Assembly: GCF_000620665.1 (NCBI RefSeq)
Contig: NZ_KK211162.1
Coordinates: 248,001-312,000 of the forward strand
Origin: Sphingomonas sp. URHD0057
Lineage (GTDB): Bacteria > Pseudomonadota > Alphaproteobacteria > Sphingomonadales > Sphingomonadaceae
Direction of reading: 5' to 3'
Length of the DNA: 64,000 nt
The notes under the pieces are model-generated. The model was given only the letters and a program-made list of their open reading frames with translations. It ran no database searches and was not told where the DNA came from. The position numbers and the translations under genes were made by a program. Position 1 is the stretch's first letter; every line of letters begins with the position of its first letter. Below, piece after piece: positions 62,699 through 64,000 of the stretch.

Positions 62699-63393
62699 AT
62701 CAGCCCCATCGCCCGCATGCTGGTGCGCCCTTGCGCGCCGACGATGACGTGGTCGTGAACCGAAATCTTCATGTGGCGGCCGGCGTCGACCAGGTCGCGG
62801 GTGAGGCGAATGTCCTGCTGGCTTGGGCTGGCATCGCCGCTCGGGTGATTGTGGACGATGATCAGCGCCGTCGCGCCGAGCGCAATCGCGCGGGCAATGA
62901 CCTCGCGGACGTGGACCGAGGCTTCGTCGACCGAGCCCTGCCACAAAGCCTCGTTCGCGATCAGCGTGTTCTTGGCATTGAGGAAGAGGATGCGGACTTC
63001 CTCGGTTCGGCGATGGGCCATGGCCGCGTGGAGGTAGTCGCCGAGCGCCTCCCAGCTAGACAGTACGGGCTGGCCCTCGATCCTCGCTTCCAGCATGCGA
63101 AGCGCGGTCGCTTCAGCGATTTTCAGTGCAGCGACGGTGGAATCGGTCAGGCCTTCGTTTCGAAGCGTTTCGGCGCGGGCGGAGAGCAGCGGACCAATCC
63201 CACCGAAATCCTGAAGCAGGCGCTTGGCCAGCGGCTTGGTGTCGACGCGCGGGATGGTGAGCGCGAGGAGGTATTCGATCAACTCATAATCGAGAAAGCC
63301 AGCGGGACCGCCGTCAAGGAGCCGCCGCCGCAGTCGCCCGCGATGCCCGCCGGTCGTATCGGTTTCTTCCTGGCTACTCGCGCGACCGTTCAT
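62695..63393 (-). CDS. radC: RadC/JAB-domain protein
   Basis: 232 residues from the ATG at 63393 (AGAAGGGG upstream); a start at 63432 is less likely. Helix-hairpin-helix-like N-terminus (RLLQDFGGIGPLLSARAETL), then the JAMM metal site HNHPSGDASPSQQD. Named RadC, but a DNA-repair role is doubtful; the domain is a zinc-dependent hydrolase fold. Confidence 0.88.
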   Translation of the reverse strand: MNGRASSQEETDTTGGHRGRLRRRLLDGGPAGFLDYELIEYLLALTIPRVDTKPLAKRLLQDFGGIGPLLSARAETLRNEGLTDSTVAALKIAEATALRMLEARIEGQPVLSSWEALGDYLHAAMAHRRTEEVRILFLNAKNTLIANEALWQGSVDEASVHVREVIARAIALGATALIIVHNHPSGDASPSQQDIRLTRDLVDAGRHMKISVHDHVIVGAQGRTSMRAMGLI

Positions 63394-63507
63394 GCCGCCC
63401 CTTCTGCGACTGGTCCGAGCAATGCTTACCAACCATAGATGTCGGCGCGATGGAAGGGGTCATGCCGCCGCTGGAACGGTCCCGGCACAAGCGGGTTAGT
63501 AAGGCCC

Positions 63508-64000
63508 ATGGCTGAACGGCCGGATGACGAGCAAACCGTGATTGTACGGCGCGGCCCACGGTGGGGGCGAATCGCGAGCTTCGCAACGCTCGCGGTGTTG
63601 CTGTTTCTCGCCCTCGTGATCGTGGGAGTATGGATCGAGCGCCGGCCAATCGCGACCCATTTCCTCAAAGGCGAGTTCGAGCGGCGCGGGGTCCAGGCGA
63701 CCTATCATCTCGACCGCGTCGGCCTGAGGACCCAGGAAGTCCACGATCTCGTCATCGGCGACCCCAAACATCCCGACCTGACCGCGCGGCACGCCATAAT
63801 CCAGATGCGCCTCAAGTGGGACGGCAGCTTCGAGGTCTACCGGGTCTTTGCGCGCGGGGTGCGTCTCCGTGGCAAGCTGGTTCGCGGTAAGGTCAGCTGG
63901 GGCCAGATCGACAAGCTGCTTCCGCCGCCGACCAACAAGCCCTTCGCGCTGCCCGCCTTTTCCCTCGATATCGCCGACAGCAGCATCGCCTTGGCGACGC
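63508..64000 (+). CDS. AsmA/YdbH-like envelope protein, N-terminal part
   Basis: The first 164 codons are visible; the gene runs off the window. One membrane anchor at about 20-45 (IASFATLAVLLFLALVIVGV), then a periplasmic beta-rich region (YHLDRVGLRTQEVHDLVIGD). The pattern suits the AsmA/TamB/YdbH family of lipid-transfer or assembly proteins. TAAGG precedes the ATG. Confidence 0.6.
   Translation, partial: MAERPDDEQTVIVRRGPRWGRIASFATLAVLLFLALVIVGVWIERRPIATHFLKGEFERRGVQATYHLDRVGLRTQEVHDLVIGDPKHPDLTARHAIIQMRLKWDGSFEVYRVFARGVRLRGKLVRGKVSWGQIDKLLPPPTNKPFALPAFSLDIADSSIALAT

Overview
The window is a chromosome segment of a GC-rich alphaproteobacterium, most likely a sphingomonad. The evidence for this is the host gene content (DUF6456 protein, sphingomonad-type rplI with an acidic tail, EIVVTG-type motifs, fabD-fabG and dnaK-dnaJ side by side). 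About two thirds of it (positions 1 to about 42,657) is one prophage. The remaining third (about 42,660 to 64,000) is ordinary host chromosome.

Prophage: a temperate podovirus with a Bordetella BPP-1/T7-like virion. Its left end, presumably with the integrase, lies outside the window. Its right end is a 45-nt copy of the 3' half of a tRNA-Val(UAC), read as attR. Layout: 1-1230, leftward early operon of small genes; 1275-2394, a lambda-like immunity region (S24-type repressor, a co-transcribed periplasmic protein, a Cro-like protein and five operator-like palindromes); 2404-11871, rightward early region with many 1-4 bp gene overlaps, encoding HTH and zinc-finger proteins, two HNH nucleases, a RuvC-like nuclease, DnaB helicase, a DnaA-domain-IV protein and four possible DNA-modification or anti-restriction proteins (DpdA/TGT-like, Dam, XF1762/GNAT-like, C5 cytosine methyltransferase); 11879-35000, packaging, head, tail and ejection genes; 35298-40122, tail fibre and lysis genes; 40119-42517, a leftward group of seven small accessory genes next to attR. 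A conserved intergenic element of about 44 nt (core CGCTGTGCATAARRCC) occurs three times, in front of the portal, tail-tube and tail-fibre units, and is proposed as the late promoter. All essential morphogenesis genes look intact.

Host part: an XRE regulator and DUF6456 gene beside attR, a glutathione S-transferase, a disordered Gly/Ser/Gln-rich protein, the rpsF-rpsR-rplI operon, an OsmC protein, a Rieske oxygenase, two APC permeases, fabD-fabG, dnaK-dnaJ behind a probable RpoH promoter, a phytochrome-like PAS-GAF protein, purB, an ECF sigma/VWA-lipoprotein/membrane-protein cluster, radC, and the start of an AsmA/YdbH-like protein.

The points most worth following up are: the methyltransferase gene whose two overlapping frames both carry methyltransferase-type C-terminal motifs; the repeated late-promoter element; the five-operator immunity switch; the layered DNA-modification set; and the ECF-VWA cluster, in which two proteins carry a TonB-receptor-like (E/D)xVVTG motif. 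All calls were made by reading the sequence. No database search was run.
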